Below, piece after piece: positions 34,463-45,170 of a DNA stretch of 64,000 nt. The position numbers and the translations under genes were made by a program. Within the stretch, counting starts at the first letter, position 1, and each line of letters begins with the position of its first letter. Location of the stretch: NCBI RefSeq assembly GCF_910592395.1, contig NC_088322.1, forward strand, positions 7,251,431 through 7,315,430. Direction: 5' to 3'. This DNA comes from Lineus longissimus (lineage: Eukaryota; Nemertea; Pilidiophora; Heteronemertea; Lineidae). The notes below the pieces were generated by a model. It saw only the letters and a program-made list of their open reading frames with translations. It made no database searches and was not told where the DNA came from.

Positions 34463-34822
34463 TTTCATTTGTTCTTTCTTCTCCACTACGTTTCAGGCCG
34501 TTTTTCCGTTCTAGTCAATCGAGAACGATGCTACCACTAATTATAGAATGATCATGTGAACGAAAGTTGTAAGTTAGCGTCTTAAACACAAAGGTAAACG
34601 CGTCGTCGAAACTTCTCAGCTGACGCAGTGAAGTATGGAGAAAGCTTACTTGTCAACAAAACAGATGGAGAGACAAAAATACGCGCCTTTCATAGCTCAA
34701 GATGCCTGTATATACGGAAAGGTCTCCCTTTTGTTAAATGAGCTGACTCGTCTGAAGGGTTTCCACTTTGATATATATGAAAGTGGCTCTCATAAAAGAC
34801 CAACTCAGACAATGGGATATTC
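34463..34822. other. No gene recognised; spacer up to arm B
   Basis: A short plus-strand ORF (34635-34886) begins here but runs into arm B and is not conserved in arm A. Confidence 0.5.
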
Positions 34823-35907
34823 AGATACTAGTATTCGAGGCGGGTGGTTCACGGATGACCCTGGAGGCTCAACAGTAGTATCGTAACGCGATCTAAAATA
34901 AAACAGCTTCAACCGTCTTAAGTACGACAAAGGAGATGAGATGATTAGACAAGCCGGCAAACCTTTTTGCACTTTCATATTATCCTCACATTGCTCTGTT
35001 CTTCCTGGCCTCCATGTTGTGGCATAGGTAGGGAAGTTTGAAATGTCCTCGGATTGAATGAGGTTAATAATTCAACAGGAGAAACATACTGCTGGTGGAC
35101 ACTGATTCTTGCTGCACCACAATTTGTATTACCCTTATAAAGGATAGAGTTCTTCATTTGCACTCTTCGGAGCTTTAATCGCGGAGGCTAATATAGCATA
35201 AAGCAACTAACGTGACTCATACCCGATTTTTTCAGAGTTGCTTCTACTTAACGGCACCTATTTCGCATCATTTCTGCTACTGAAGTAAATCCAACTAAAC
35301 TTGGGTCAGAAACATTGTGCATTCTGCACTACAACACGTTCACAAATTGAGCCGAGGTCGAAACGAATTGTAAACAATATGAGTAATTGGCCAATGCTCT
35401 CATTTGATTGCGACATCAAAGGCATCTAGAAAAGCAGAATTAGCATTGATGCGACAAGCAAAGGACGCATAGAGACTGAAGGCATTAACCTGATTCAAGC
35501 ACACCTGGAAGTTCGAGAATTATAAGAATGATAAACAATTTTTCTCCACAATTTTGAAAGATGAAAGTTTCTGTGCTGCTTGAGTCACTTGCACACAGTT
35601 TAGTTATCATCTGTACATCATCATGTACATATCATGTACATCCTTTGCAGTGCTAGGAATGTGTGCACGTAACTGCAACTTGTCAGAGAAACATACCCAA
35701 ATATCGGGGGGGGGGGGGGGGAAAGCATTGATCAACCGCGCGAAACGGCGGCTGATGTATCTTTACCCAATCACTACTGCACCTATATTCGGTTGGTCAC
35801 CGCGTGGGATTGATAGGGCCCTTGTGGTAGCATGATAAAATAGCGATCACCTGTTGAGCTGTTTTTTTTCGATTAACAATTTATCGTTTTTGATAACACG
35901 GTCGATG

Positions 35908-36195
35908 TTAGAACATCGACGGAAAGTTGCACCGAACACACATTTCTAGATGCCAAGTGGGAGCTTCATAATCACGAGTCGGTATTTTGGTATTGACATA
36001 GCGTTTTGCAACGGCACTTTCCCATGTACTGCATGCGGGATATATTTTTTCTTGTTGTAAGCGAAACCACTCTGGGCCGCTTACGTCAAAAAGTTGATGC
36101 GATTTCCATCGTCTGAAGGCATAGCTGACGTACTTTTTCTGCTCCTCGGTGTGAGAGTATATTTCTTCAAGGATCTTTCCATTAGTACCTGCCAT
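35908..36195 (-). CDS. 95-codon ORF conserved in both arms (arm B copy)
   Basis: ATG at 36195-36193, stop TAA at 35910-35908. Counterpart of 21755-22042 with the same ending MCVRCNFPSMF. The first codons differ and one extra codon before the HTEEQKKYVSY motif keeps the frame. Function unknown; it may be the last exon of the same gene as the membrane-segment exon at 36564-36780. Confidence 0.4.
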   Translation of the reverse strand: MAGTNGKILEEIYSHTEEQKKYVSYAFRRWKSHQLFDVSGPEWFRLQQEKIYPACSTWESAVAKRYVNTKIPTRDYEAPTWHLEMCVRCNFPSMF

Positions 36196-36563
36196 CAGGC
36201 AGGAACGCCCTTTTTATCATGTTTATACCGCGGAGTTTTATATTCGGACAAATGTGTCGATCGTGTCATCGCCAATGGATTGTTGATATATCACTTGTGA
36301 CGACAACTTAATCACGCTGCGCATGCGCTGTGATTGCGCGATATAAAAATGTCCTTGACCCTGGATTGGTTGTCTTGATCTGTGACATCCACTTTTTTGA
36401 ATGACAGCTAACGCTTTCAATGGAGTTTTGGCGTAGTACCGAACTAGAACGGTTTATCGTTCACTAACAGAATCATACATGTAATCTGGCTGTGACTTTC
36501 TCGTCAAACCAATTTGAGTTTAATCGAAAAAAAAATTCTTTGGGGCAGCAGGGAGGAGTACAC

Positions 36564-36780
36564 TCAGCCAATTAGCATTGACAGGGCAACTGAGTTAGGA
36601 GAAAGAACACTCAGATATAAAGCCTTGGAGTAGATTGGCATGTATATTAAAAACAATGCAGGGAGTGGAACTCCAATCCACCAGCCATAGGCAAATAGCA
36701 CGCCGAGGACGAAATTTGGCGCATAACTTGGAACTACACAGAAGAACATGGAATACCAATCAAATGCCATTAGAAACTCT
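36564..36780 (-). CDS. Candidate exon encoding a membrane segment (arm B copy)
   Basis: The frame after a likely acceptor (TTCTTCTGTGTAG, ending about 36735) reads SYAPNFVLGVLFAYGWW and continues through PALFLIYMPIYSK to SMLIG and a stop at 36566-36564. It matches arm A over 105 bases (36623-36727) with one silent change. The arm A frame runs on for about 40 more codons after the matching point, so the two proteins would end differently. No initiating ATG of its own is required if it is an internal or last exon. Confidence 0.45.
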
Positions 36781-37580
36781 ATCCATGCATGCAACTCGGC
36801 GATGAAGGATTGTTTGTTTGGGTTATTTTGTAACAAAAGGGATCATGTTTGCTCAAAATGCCAATTATTGAGAGGATGAGGGTGTGGGGGTGTCATTTTC
36901 ACAGCCCACGAACATGTAATTGCCTAGGAATGTTTCATAGCTGTTGGAGGAAAACGCTAAAGTCTTCATTACCAGCAACTACAGCTAAAAGGTCGGCCAC
37001 CCGATACTTTCCGTCATCCATTTGGGCAAGATATTAGGCTTAGGAACCATTAAGAGAATGGTAGGTTACATCGATCTTAGGGTGCAAACTACGCTACTTC
37101 ACCTCTTACTCCGCGCGTACGCCTACCAGTAACGAGGAGCGACGGGATTTAGATTGTTTTAACCTAAGTAACATCGCGAGAAAGCAATTATATGCGTTTT
37201 TTACTGGGTAAAACCGTTAATCATTATACATACATGTATTTACAGACCTTTCATATTATATAGGGCTTGGCGAGAACGTGCTTAGAGTGACTCTCGTATA
37301 GATTCTCCGCTTCGGACTTTCTTTCATTGCCATTTCGATAATTTCGCGTTATCATTCGGAATATACTTTGTAAAGAATCGCGAGCTTACGCGGGTGTTAC
37401 TCCATTTTGGTCCACGTATTACCCAACAATGCTCAAGATATTTTTAATGCTCCCAACAATACGTGGAACTAATTAATTGATACCTGGGGTTCCCTATCAA
37501 GGTGTTCTACACACTTAACAATATGGGTTTTAAAGCTTTTGAAGAGTGAGTTCATTTGGTAAATACTAGCCAGGCAGTAG

Positions 37581-37835
37581 TCAATGCATTATTATTTTAG
37601 AGTTCTCCGAGGAGGATGTAAGAACGCTACAGCACTGTACAGTTTGTAGAATATCTTTGGGCTTACTTGACTTTGCGCAACGAAACGAAACCAACGAAAT
37701 GAGGAGCGACCGCGAACACTCCTCACTGTTTCTGGATGACACTTTTATCGTAGAGTGAGTAATAATATGCACGTCAGGTAGAATTTCCCTCATATTCCGC
37801 TTAAAGGAAGCATCCATATAAATGTTGGCTTCCAT
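37581..37835 (-). CDS. ORF conserved in both arms, doubtful coding (arm B copy)
   Basis: ATG at 37835-37833 opens 84 codons, the same length as 20117-20371, with mostly amino-acid-changing differences. The internal donor-like GTCAA/GTAAGC is kept. Confidence 0.25.
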   Translation of the reverse strand: MEANIYMDASFKRNMREILPDVHIITHSTIKVSSRNSEECSRSLLISLVSFRCAKSSKPKDILQTVQCCSVLTSSSENSKIIMH

Positions 37836-38686
37836 CAAATGGGATGGTCTCGTCTAAAAGCATCCTGAAATTCAGTTTCTGTTCACGCCTACGTCATACG
37901 CAATACTTGTAGTTTGAAATATCGAGACGCTGAGTTCATTGAAAACCACTGTTTATACGAGGATGGTCTAAAAGGCTTCCTCCCATTTATAGGGGAGGAC
38001 GCCTGCACAACAGAAAGACGAAGAAATTGGCGATGCTATTATTTGAACGTTGCCCAATGTTGAGCTTAATTTTAACGCTGCCATACAAATATCATGTATG
38101 TTGTTTTCCGTTCCGAATGTTCATTACTTTTTGTTTTGGAAGGTTCGCTTGGTTTAAATGTGATTAAACTTTCTTTCTTGAAGAATACACGCACTGGTAG
38201 GCAAGCAACGATTAAAGAAGTCGCCGCGATACTGCTTGCGGCTGACTGGAAAAGTTACCCGTCGTTTTAGTATAAGATGTTGGCCCTTTCGTCACTAGTG
38301 ATTAGATCCGTTTTAATCTTCACCGAGGTTTTGGACTTTACAGTGTCAGATAGTGATTTGCAGCGAGGTACCGACAGTATTACCTTTCAAAAAAATCTTT
38401 GGCGGATTACGCTGTTTGGAATTTAATCGGGGATGTCCCCCTCAGTCTGGGTGACGGTTCGGTTTTCGGTGCGTAGCTATGGGTACAGGAGTAACCAAAG
38501 GCTAAGATTTTCCGATCGAAGATTAGATTAGATTATCCTGTACTACCTCTCATGTGGGTCATAGATTTCTGTCGAGCCGATTACCGTTTTCCCGCGTGAT
38601 TCTACGAGATTAGGACCAACATTTAGTTCCTGACCCTGGTGGGAGGCTTTTTTCACCTTATTAACGGTTTTTCTAACTTTTTCCTC

Positions 38687-38773
38687 ATTTATCCGACATT
38701 TCTCCGACATTGTCCGACCTTTTGGACAAAGTCGTGGAAGAGTCGGAAAATGTCGAAGAAATGTCGGATAAAT
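38687..38773. repeat. Arm B-specific foldback
   Basis: Arms 38687-38718 and 38742-38773 (ATTTATCCGACATTTCT and its inverse) pair at 30 of 32 positions around a 23-base loop. Arm A has no such structure where the arms last align, near 16440. Confidence 0.8.
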
Positions 38774-38995
38774 CAAATTTACTGTCTTACTATCAGTGTT
38801 TTCCTGAATGCTGGCATTACCACGTGTCAATCGAGCAACAGGAGGGGAACTTGCATGGAAAACGAGGAAGTAGAGGCAAAGAGATCTTACAGTATGTTTC
38901 AAAAAAAGGTAATCCATCTCGCACATCTACTAGTTTGTATTGAGTAACGAGTGACGACCCCTTCCCTTCTTGCTTCGAAGAAAAAATTAACGTAC

Positions 38996-39158
38996 TTTGC
39001 CACTTGAACGAATCTAATGTATTCGTCTCTTTGTCCCGATTTGTTTGTGCGTCTTTTCCTCCTCATGGAGCCAAGTTTCCATATATCGACTGCGAATAGG
39101 GCACTGCAGGCTCCACAAGCACCTGATATGATCAGGGCTCCATCCATGCAAGTGTGCC
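38996..39158 (-). CDS. Candidate internal exon with a membrane segment
   Basis: A 163-base minus-strand segment bounded by an acceptor (CCACATTCGCAG) and a donor (GGCAAA then GTACGT). It encodes HTCMDGALIISGACGACSAL and then FAVDIWKLGSMRRKRRTNKS, that is, one hydrophobic span followed by a basic stretch, as at the cytoplasmic side of a membrane protein. The surrounding frame is open for 154 codons (39363-38899). Arm A keeps only its 3' half (about 16135-16218). Family unknown; it may belong with the exons at 36.6 and 36.0 kb. Confidence 0.35.
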
Positions 39159-39719
39159 CTGCGAATGTGGAATTGGCAACCAAACGCATGGTCACATTTT
39201 GCAAGATAGTTCCCCAATGAAAGGAACACAAGACTTTGACCGGAGCCAAAGTCACTGAAGAGTAAACTATGGGGACCCGAAGACAGCTGAGCTGATTTTG
39301 GGCCCGTAGTAGATTCAACAATGTGTTTCCATCTATAGATCTAGGATGGAGATACTCCATCATACGTGTCCATGGATGTTGTCATAGATCCATGGACGGT
39401 GACTTTATTGCCTTTGTATTGCGTCGATGAAGAGGTCGATAAGCATAATGATGAACGACACTATTGGCCTAACATGGTTAATACTAGTATAGGTTATTAT
39501 AGGCATATTCTTTGTATACAACGTTTTAACACTAAAGCGAAAATAATTTCTTTGAAGTGTTGCTCTATTGATATGTGTTTCGCGACCAAATTGCATTTGA
39601 AGGTTTATCATTGTATGTGTAGAAATAAACAAAAAACACCTTCAGTAAGCCCCTATGATAATTTTCACGATAGGCCGTAATTTTTCTGGTATTTCTTATT
39701 CATAACTTAACACGATTGT

Positions 39720-40115
39720 TGATTGACACACAAAGAATGACCTGAACAGTTCATTCAGATTGGTGAAGAAATCAACCGAACTAATAGCTTACAACATCGA
39801 AATTGAATGCACTATGATAATGTCCCCAAAACTGGCAAAAAAATCCTTACGTCACCATGATTTCAGAAATGAGAAAGTCCTGATTGGATGTAAAGCATAG
39901 ATCAATAATAAACACATTTCAAAGAAATCCGAGCAGTTGTTTTCGTTCCAAAACGCTAAACGATACGGACAAAATGGACATTATTGTCGAAGAAATCCCA
40001 GTGTATGAGAAAAGCCTAAAGGAGCGTCCGGCGCTCTACTCAAGAAGTAAAAGAAATTTTTGTTAGAAATTATTCAAAAATATCAAAAGAATTGGTGAGA
40101 TCATTTTTATTTTCT
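39720..40115. other. No gene recognised
   Basis: Beyond the outer end of arm B. Nothing supported. Confidence 0.5.
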
Positions 40116-40154
40116 GTCAGGTGGGAGCAGATAAATGATGCAGTGAACATTTTT

Positions 40155-40446
40155 GTTGCAAGTGATAAAAGTGGTTTACCGGCTTAATGAGCCTAAAGCC
40201 TGTGGGGACATAATCAGAAGAAATGATATCTCGCAGCAGATATTGCTCAAAAAGGCAGACACTCTGCTATTCAATGAGAAAAGTAACTGTTGGCATAACC
40301 CAGAAATACATCTACATGTTTATACACGCAGCATATTGACAGAACACCCACATGAAATGTGGTTTGAGTATTATGCAAAGTTCAGGAAAGGCCAGCTTCC
40401 CCAAGAAAAAAATGGCTGTTTCATGGACATTATCCCCGAGAATTAG
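40155..40446 (+). CDS. 97-codon frame, possible exon fragment
   Basis: The frame has no ATG start and ends at TAG 40444-40446. It contains DISQQILLKKADTLLF and HEMWFEYYAKFRKGQLPQ, which read like protein rather than random sequence. A strong acceptor (TTTTATTTTCTGTCAG) lies about 35 bases upstream but in a frame that soon stops. I cannot name a family, and a decayed exon or chance frame is as likely. Confidence 0.2.
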
Positions 40447-40689
40447 ATTGAACCGGTGCGTTAATAATCACGCGTCATCCAATTGATTTACCTGAGGTGT
40501 GCAGCGATTTATTAATGAATAAAGGTGAATGGAGTCGCCGGGAGAACCAAGCGTATTTCATTGAGTGAGGCTCTGTAGTGGCAAGATCGATGGAGTTGGA
40601 GATGATTCATCTCCGGGTTGCGACGCGATCATTTTCATGCACTCATCTCGTTTCACGGTTGCATTGTTCGAAATTTAATGGAGTCATTT

Positions 40690-41725
40690 TCGAGGATGAA
40701 AGAACCTTTCATACGGAAGTATTACACTGCAGACATCGCCCCAGTTAACTGTTTCTGCTTGTTGCTACTCATAAAGATTTAACTGCAATGTTACAGTCCA
40801 GACATCGCCGTTGTTGAACACAGTTACTGCTTGTTGCAACTTTACAGTTGCACTACGTTATTTTAGCACGCCCCTTGCCTCTCAGTTGAAAGAATTCAGG
40901 CCATTTTCAATACGCGATCTATTGTCTTTAAACAAACACGAACGCAACAAGGCCTTAATTTGCATTGTTCTACTTACGCCGTCAAAGCCTTATCAGGGCA
41001 GATCTTGATAACATTTACCCCAACGAAACAGATCTCATGGAGATCGCTAGGCCGAAACGGGCAAGGGAAAGTAAACGCATTGTTGCGGCAAAAGCCACTC
41101 TCTAGACATTGCCGTCGTTAAAAATCTTTTGCTGTAAATTTAGGTGGGAACAAGTTAACAGTTTTAACTGTTTAAAACTATTTCCATGTTGCCAGCTCAG
41201 TTTACCGAAAAAGTCACTCTCCAGACATCGCCATTGATAACTGTTTCTACTAGTCACACTTAACATTAAAAGTGACGACACTGAAGGCATTGCCGTTGGT
41301 AATGTCTAACTGTCAAATGTCAACAGACAATTTCTGTGACAGTGACACTCCTGTTATCGCCGTCGATAACTTTTACTTTCTGTTGTACTCACAAACAATT
41401 TACTGCAAAAATCGCCAATGATAACCGTTACCACTTGTATGACCACATAAGGAAACTCAACAGCAAAAGGTCACGCTCCTGACCTCTTCATTTTAGGCCT
41501 AGTCGTTTGAGGGACACCCCTTTTGTCCTTCCTCGGATTCCTTTAGCTGCAGCCCGATATACTGTATGTTAACTGTTAACTGTTTCTGCGTGTGACTATA
41601 CTACAAACACTTTACAGCGAAAGCCGTACTCAAGACATCGCTATTCTCAACGATTTTTTATCGTAACCACTTGAACAATTAACAGCACAATGACATCGCC
41701 ATTGAATCTGTTTGGAGAAATCGGG
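40690..41725. repeat. Degenerate tandem array with a GACATCGCC motif
   Basis: Units of roughly 70-80 bases carry CCAGACATCGCC-like starts, GATAACTGTTTCTNCTTGT-like middles and CACAAAC/TTTACTGC-like ends. About ten diverged units are visible, interrupted by the 200-bp repeat at 40855-41062. Confidence 0.55.
40855..41062 (-). repeat. 200-bp dispersed repeat family, copy 3
   Basis: Minus-strand copy with ACGTTATTTTAGC, AAAGAATTCAGGCC, TTGTCTTTAAACAAA, CAGATCTTGATAACAT and ACCCCAACG. Its target-equivalent site TTATCAGGGCAGATC is intact. Confidence 0.65.
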
Positions 41726-41726
41726 T

Positions 41727-42365
41727 CAGTTGAGGCCTATCGACTCCCATGAAAGCTGTTTCGGGGCTCGATGTTATCAAGATTTGCCCTGATCAAGCCC
41801 GCAGCACACTAGCCGCTAACTTTGGCGACAAGAAGCGTTCAGCTGACGCCTCTCGACGCCAAAGTTGGCGGCCAGTGGATCTCGGTCAAAGCACACCAGC
41901 CCAGAATTGGCGTCCAGTAGCGTCTTTTCCGCCACTTTAGGCTGCCATTTTGAAATCATGTGACATCAAGACGCAAGCTGATTGGCCATAGCCTCGCTGC
42001 CGACGCCAATTCAGGCGGCCATCCGTAGCACACCGTGCTTCTTCTTGCGTTCAAACGCGGCGACACGCGTCAAAAATCAAACATGTTAGATATTTGGCGT
42101 TTAGTTGCGGCAAGTCGCGTTCGCCGACGCCGTTCGTAGCAGACTAGGGATTTTTCAGGCGTTCAGGACTCTTGCGGCAAAAAACGCCAGTGAACGCCGA
42201 AGTTGGCGGCTAGTGTGCTGCGGGCTTAACTCTGTGATAACACAGTAAAACAAATGGGAACCCAGGCCGAGGTGCGAGCAGGCTTTGTTTTAAGACAATA
42301 TACCGTGAATTGGTCACGGCCTGGGTCATTTTCACTGTGAGGTAAGGGGCAAAAAACCTAATGTT
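41727..42365 (+). repeat. 200-bp dispersed repeat family, copy 4, split by a MITE
   Basis: The left part 41727-41795 (GAGGCCTATCGACTCCC, CTCGATGTTATCAAG) continues after the MITE as 42227-42365 (GATAACACAGTA, AGGTGCGAGCAGGCTTTG). It is flanked on the left by the degenerate tandem array. Confidence 0.75.
41796..42226 (+). mobile_element. PIF/Harbinger-like MITE, copy 2
   Basis: A 431-bp relative of 8057-8497 with ends AGCCCGCAGCACACTAGCCG and the inverse. It is flanked by TCA (41793-41795) and TAA (42227-42229). Uninterrupted copies of the host repeat carry TAA at this place, so TAA is the target duplication and the left copy has mutated. Confidence 0.8.
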
Positions 42366-44125
42366 CGCTCCCGTCAAACAGAATGCTGACGGCTTCTAAC
42401 GACGCCACTCCAGACGTGCTATATGGCATGGTGCAGTATGACCACTTTATTGACCAATCAAGCTTCATTTAGTCGATCTTACGGTCTATTAACTCGGAGT
42501 GGGCAGGTGCTGTGAAGCACTTCCACTTGTTTCCACTTTGACTTGACGTGAATATCTTTTCGATCGTAGCCTTTTTTTTCCAATTTGCGGGGTATAGCAG
42601 TAATGCAATATGGCATTCAATAAGGCGTCCGCATTTGTCGCTTTTGGTCCAATAGCCCTTCTCACTACACATCACCCTCATCAATTTCTTTTTATCTCTA
42701 ATGCCCATTCTGAAGGTTGCACACATTTATATCATGTTCTTCCATTGCCTGGCGATTTTGTCAAAGAACTGCAGTGTAATGCAACAAAAAATTCTGTTCA
42801 TCGCAAAGCATTTTCAGGACCGTCTGCAACCTTTTCGTCAGAAATCACGTCTGCACGCCATTTCAGGCTGAAATAAATAACCCACTGCGAGGGTCATTCA
42901 CTTCGGTTGGTATGGCTCGATATAAGGCGCCATTAATTACATCTGATATGTCTTGTCATCTAATGCTTTTGATTATCAAGGAACAAGCAGGTGCAGTTTG
43001 TCAGCACATGCTCAGCAAACCAAACCCTGAAGTTGGGATCGAAAGATGGAAATTCACATTAGATTAGATTTTTTAATGGGGCCGACCTGGCGCTACGTAG
43101 ATCTCCCTCCATTTCCTGAGAGTGACAAGAAGCTGATAGAAAAGTCTCGTTGCATAATAACTTGCCATGAAATGACTTATAATTAACTTTGGTACGTAAA
43201 TCAATACCAATCAAGATGCAAATCATCGCTAAATAGGCATGTAATTCAAGTCACGCTGATGTTTATGGTCAATTCATTGTCAGTTCGCGCTGCATATAAT
43301 ACCTTGGCATATAATGATAAGATTAATTTGACCAGAAGTGCGGAAATCAGCTTCCATCAAAAGCAGTTATCATGCTTGATTGGTTGTGCTCTGATGGACA
43401 ATGATCCTCCTGGCGAGTATGCGTAATAAATGACAATCATTGTGATAGATGGATAGCTTATTAGGTGAGTGCTTGGCGGCGAGTAGCCAGGATATCTATT
43501 GCGGGAGCTTGTGAGAATATTTTCCTAGTTCGGTTCTCAAGCAATCAGTTGACCTGGGTATGTGAGAGGGGAACAATAAATTAAATTTTCTAAATTTTAA
43601 ATCTCGTCACGGCAAAATAAATTTGGTAGTATGGCTTCTTTCAAATGCAGCCTATCGTTTACCATAATAGATGGCAACTGAAAACTGGTTGACATTTACT
43701 TAAAATGCTATTTTTTCGCTTTCTTCATAGAGTGCCCTGATTGAAGAAAAATCCTGTGGAGGTAGAAAAAGCACTGTAGGATTATTGATAGAATTTCTTG
43801 TTTCAAATGACCGTTCACACGAATAATGTCAACTGAAAGCTGATTATTATTACTATTTATAGCGCTATTTCTTCTGCTTCATTTTCTTGCTTTTATTTTA
43901 AGGTAATTCGTTTTATCACGTTGTCCGCCACAACAGCTGAATAATTATTTGCTAACCACAACATTGACTGGTGTAGTTTTTTTCTTCTTTTAGCTGAAAA
44001 TAAGCAAATATAAGAAAAAGAAGCAAAGACGTTGTTGTATCTTAAAAATGTGCAGGCCAGTTTTGCGCTATTTCATATTTTTCCTTTGTCACTTCGAAAT
44101 TGTGATGTGGTTTATTTATTTTATC
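42366..44125. other. No gene recognised
   Basis: ORFs at 42469-42726 and 42610-42876 overlap on opposite strands and show no domain. Nothing else is supported. Confidence 0.5.
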
Positions 44126-44129
44126 CCGG

Positions 44130-44256
44130 TGCGCCGACTAACTTAATTGCTTTGTTTGTTTTAGTCATGGCGCGCGCCCACAAACCTAATTGCTTTGTTT
44201 GTTTAAGTCATGGCGTGACTAATCTAATTGGTTTCTTTGTTTGTCCCAATGTCGGC
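44130..44256. repeat. Short tandem repeat, about 50-bp unit, three copies
   Basis: CTAACTTAATTGCTTTGTTT is repeated with changes near 44138, 44184 and 44220, followed in the first two by TAGTCATGGCG or AAGTCATGGCG. Confidence 0.6.
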
Positions 44257-44280
44257 GGGTTTACGATTAGTTGCCCATGT

Positions 44281-44470
44281 TAGTTTAAGCCGTTTCGATG
44301 GGGTCGATGTTGTCAAGTTGTCACTAATAACCCTTTGATAAGACAGTAGAACAATGGGAATTTAGGCATAGGTGCGGGCAGGCTTTGTTAAAGACAATGG
44401 ACCGTGTATTTGGCTAGGTCTTAATTCTTTATCTACGAGATAAAGGGGCAAATAACGCAGTGTTGTGTTG
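44281..44470 (+). repeat. 200-bp dispersed repeat family, copy 5
   Basis: GGGGTCGATGTTGTCAAG, CTAATAACCCTTTGATAA, AGGTGCGGGCAGGCTTTG and GGCTAGGTCTTAATTCTTT in order. The undisturbed CTAATAACCC is the empty-site equivalent of the MITE insertion in copy 4. Confidence 0.7.
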
Positions 44471-44815
44471 GCATAATTCATTTGAAAACATGCAAACAAC
44501 AGATAATTTTCAAATAAAGAAGGTAATATGAGTTTTGTTTTTGTTCTACTTTATGGTAATAAGGTGCCCCCCCCCCCGTATTTATAATTCATTCGATCCC
44601 ATTCCCCTGTACTGCAGATGAGCAATAGGTTTCCAACCACAACTGCACTGATTGTTGTATTTTTTGCCCAGCTCCATTTCTAAACAATAAATGTGACGAT
44701 TTTTTTCTTCGCCTCTAACTCGGTCGGAAATAGGATATTAAGACCGTGGCATTTTGCTAACCTCGGGCCGGGTATCCGTTTTCCGTGTCGTGTCGTTTTT
44801 CACTAGGCCGGTTTT
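44471..44815. other. No gene recognised
   Basis: AT-rich with a short C run near 44570-44578. Confidence 0.5.
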
Positions 44816-44817
44816 GC

Positions 44818-45170
44818 AATCCTTACGAGATCAGTGGCACAGTGGTTAGAGCACCGAGCTCTCAATCAGGACGTCGTGGGTTCGATTCTCGTAAGGGTCA
44901 CCGCTGTTTCGTCTTTGTGTCTTTAAGCAAGGCACTAAACCCTACTTGCTTCTCTCCACCCAGGAGTAAAATGGTCACCTAGCTGGCAGTGAAGAATGAA
45001 TCACTGCCAGCTAGGTAACCATTTTACTCCTGAATCACAATGAATGCTAGTCCTGAGCGCTGTATAGCTGCAGCTCGCATCTGTAGTACCCCCAGGTAGT
45101 CATGAACTGATCAAAGTTGATGTTGCCCTCCAAGTAAAAGAAAAGAAACTGACACGACATGACATGAAAT
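44818..45170 (+). mobile_element. tRNA-derived SINE with an internal hairpin
   Basis: The head is tRNA-like: CCTTACGAG pairs with CTCGTAAGG, with an A-box TGGCACAGTGG (44835-44845) and a B-box GGTTCGATTCT (44879-44889). The body reads AAGCAAGGCACTAAACCC and CTCCACCCAGGAGTAAAATG, a central-domain style I associate with SINEs of marine invertebrates. Within it 44961-44992 and 45001-45032 form a 32-bp hairpin with one mismatch. The 3' end is approximate. Confidence 0.7.

Larger units (their letters stand above)
34823..39715 (-). repeat. Arm B of the large inverted segmental duplication
   Basis: Read on the minus strand it follows arm A in order, from 39715 (matching 11365) to 34823 (matching 23640). 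At 4.9 kb it is less than half of arm A. It lacks the 14.7-18.8 kb gene segment, the copy 1 MITE and the 11.8-12.7 kb segment, and carries a private 200-base stretch near 39060-39255 with a candidate exon. Confidence 0.85.

Noticed and set aside
44818-44900. Functional tRNA gene
   Set aside because: A- and B-boxes are present, but the anticodon arm does not fold convincingly and a SINE body follows, so it is a SINE head.
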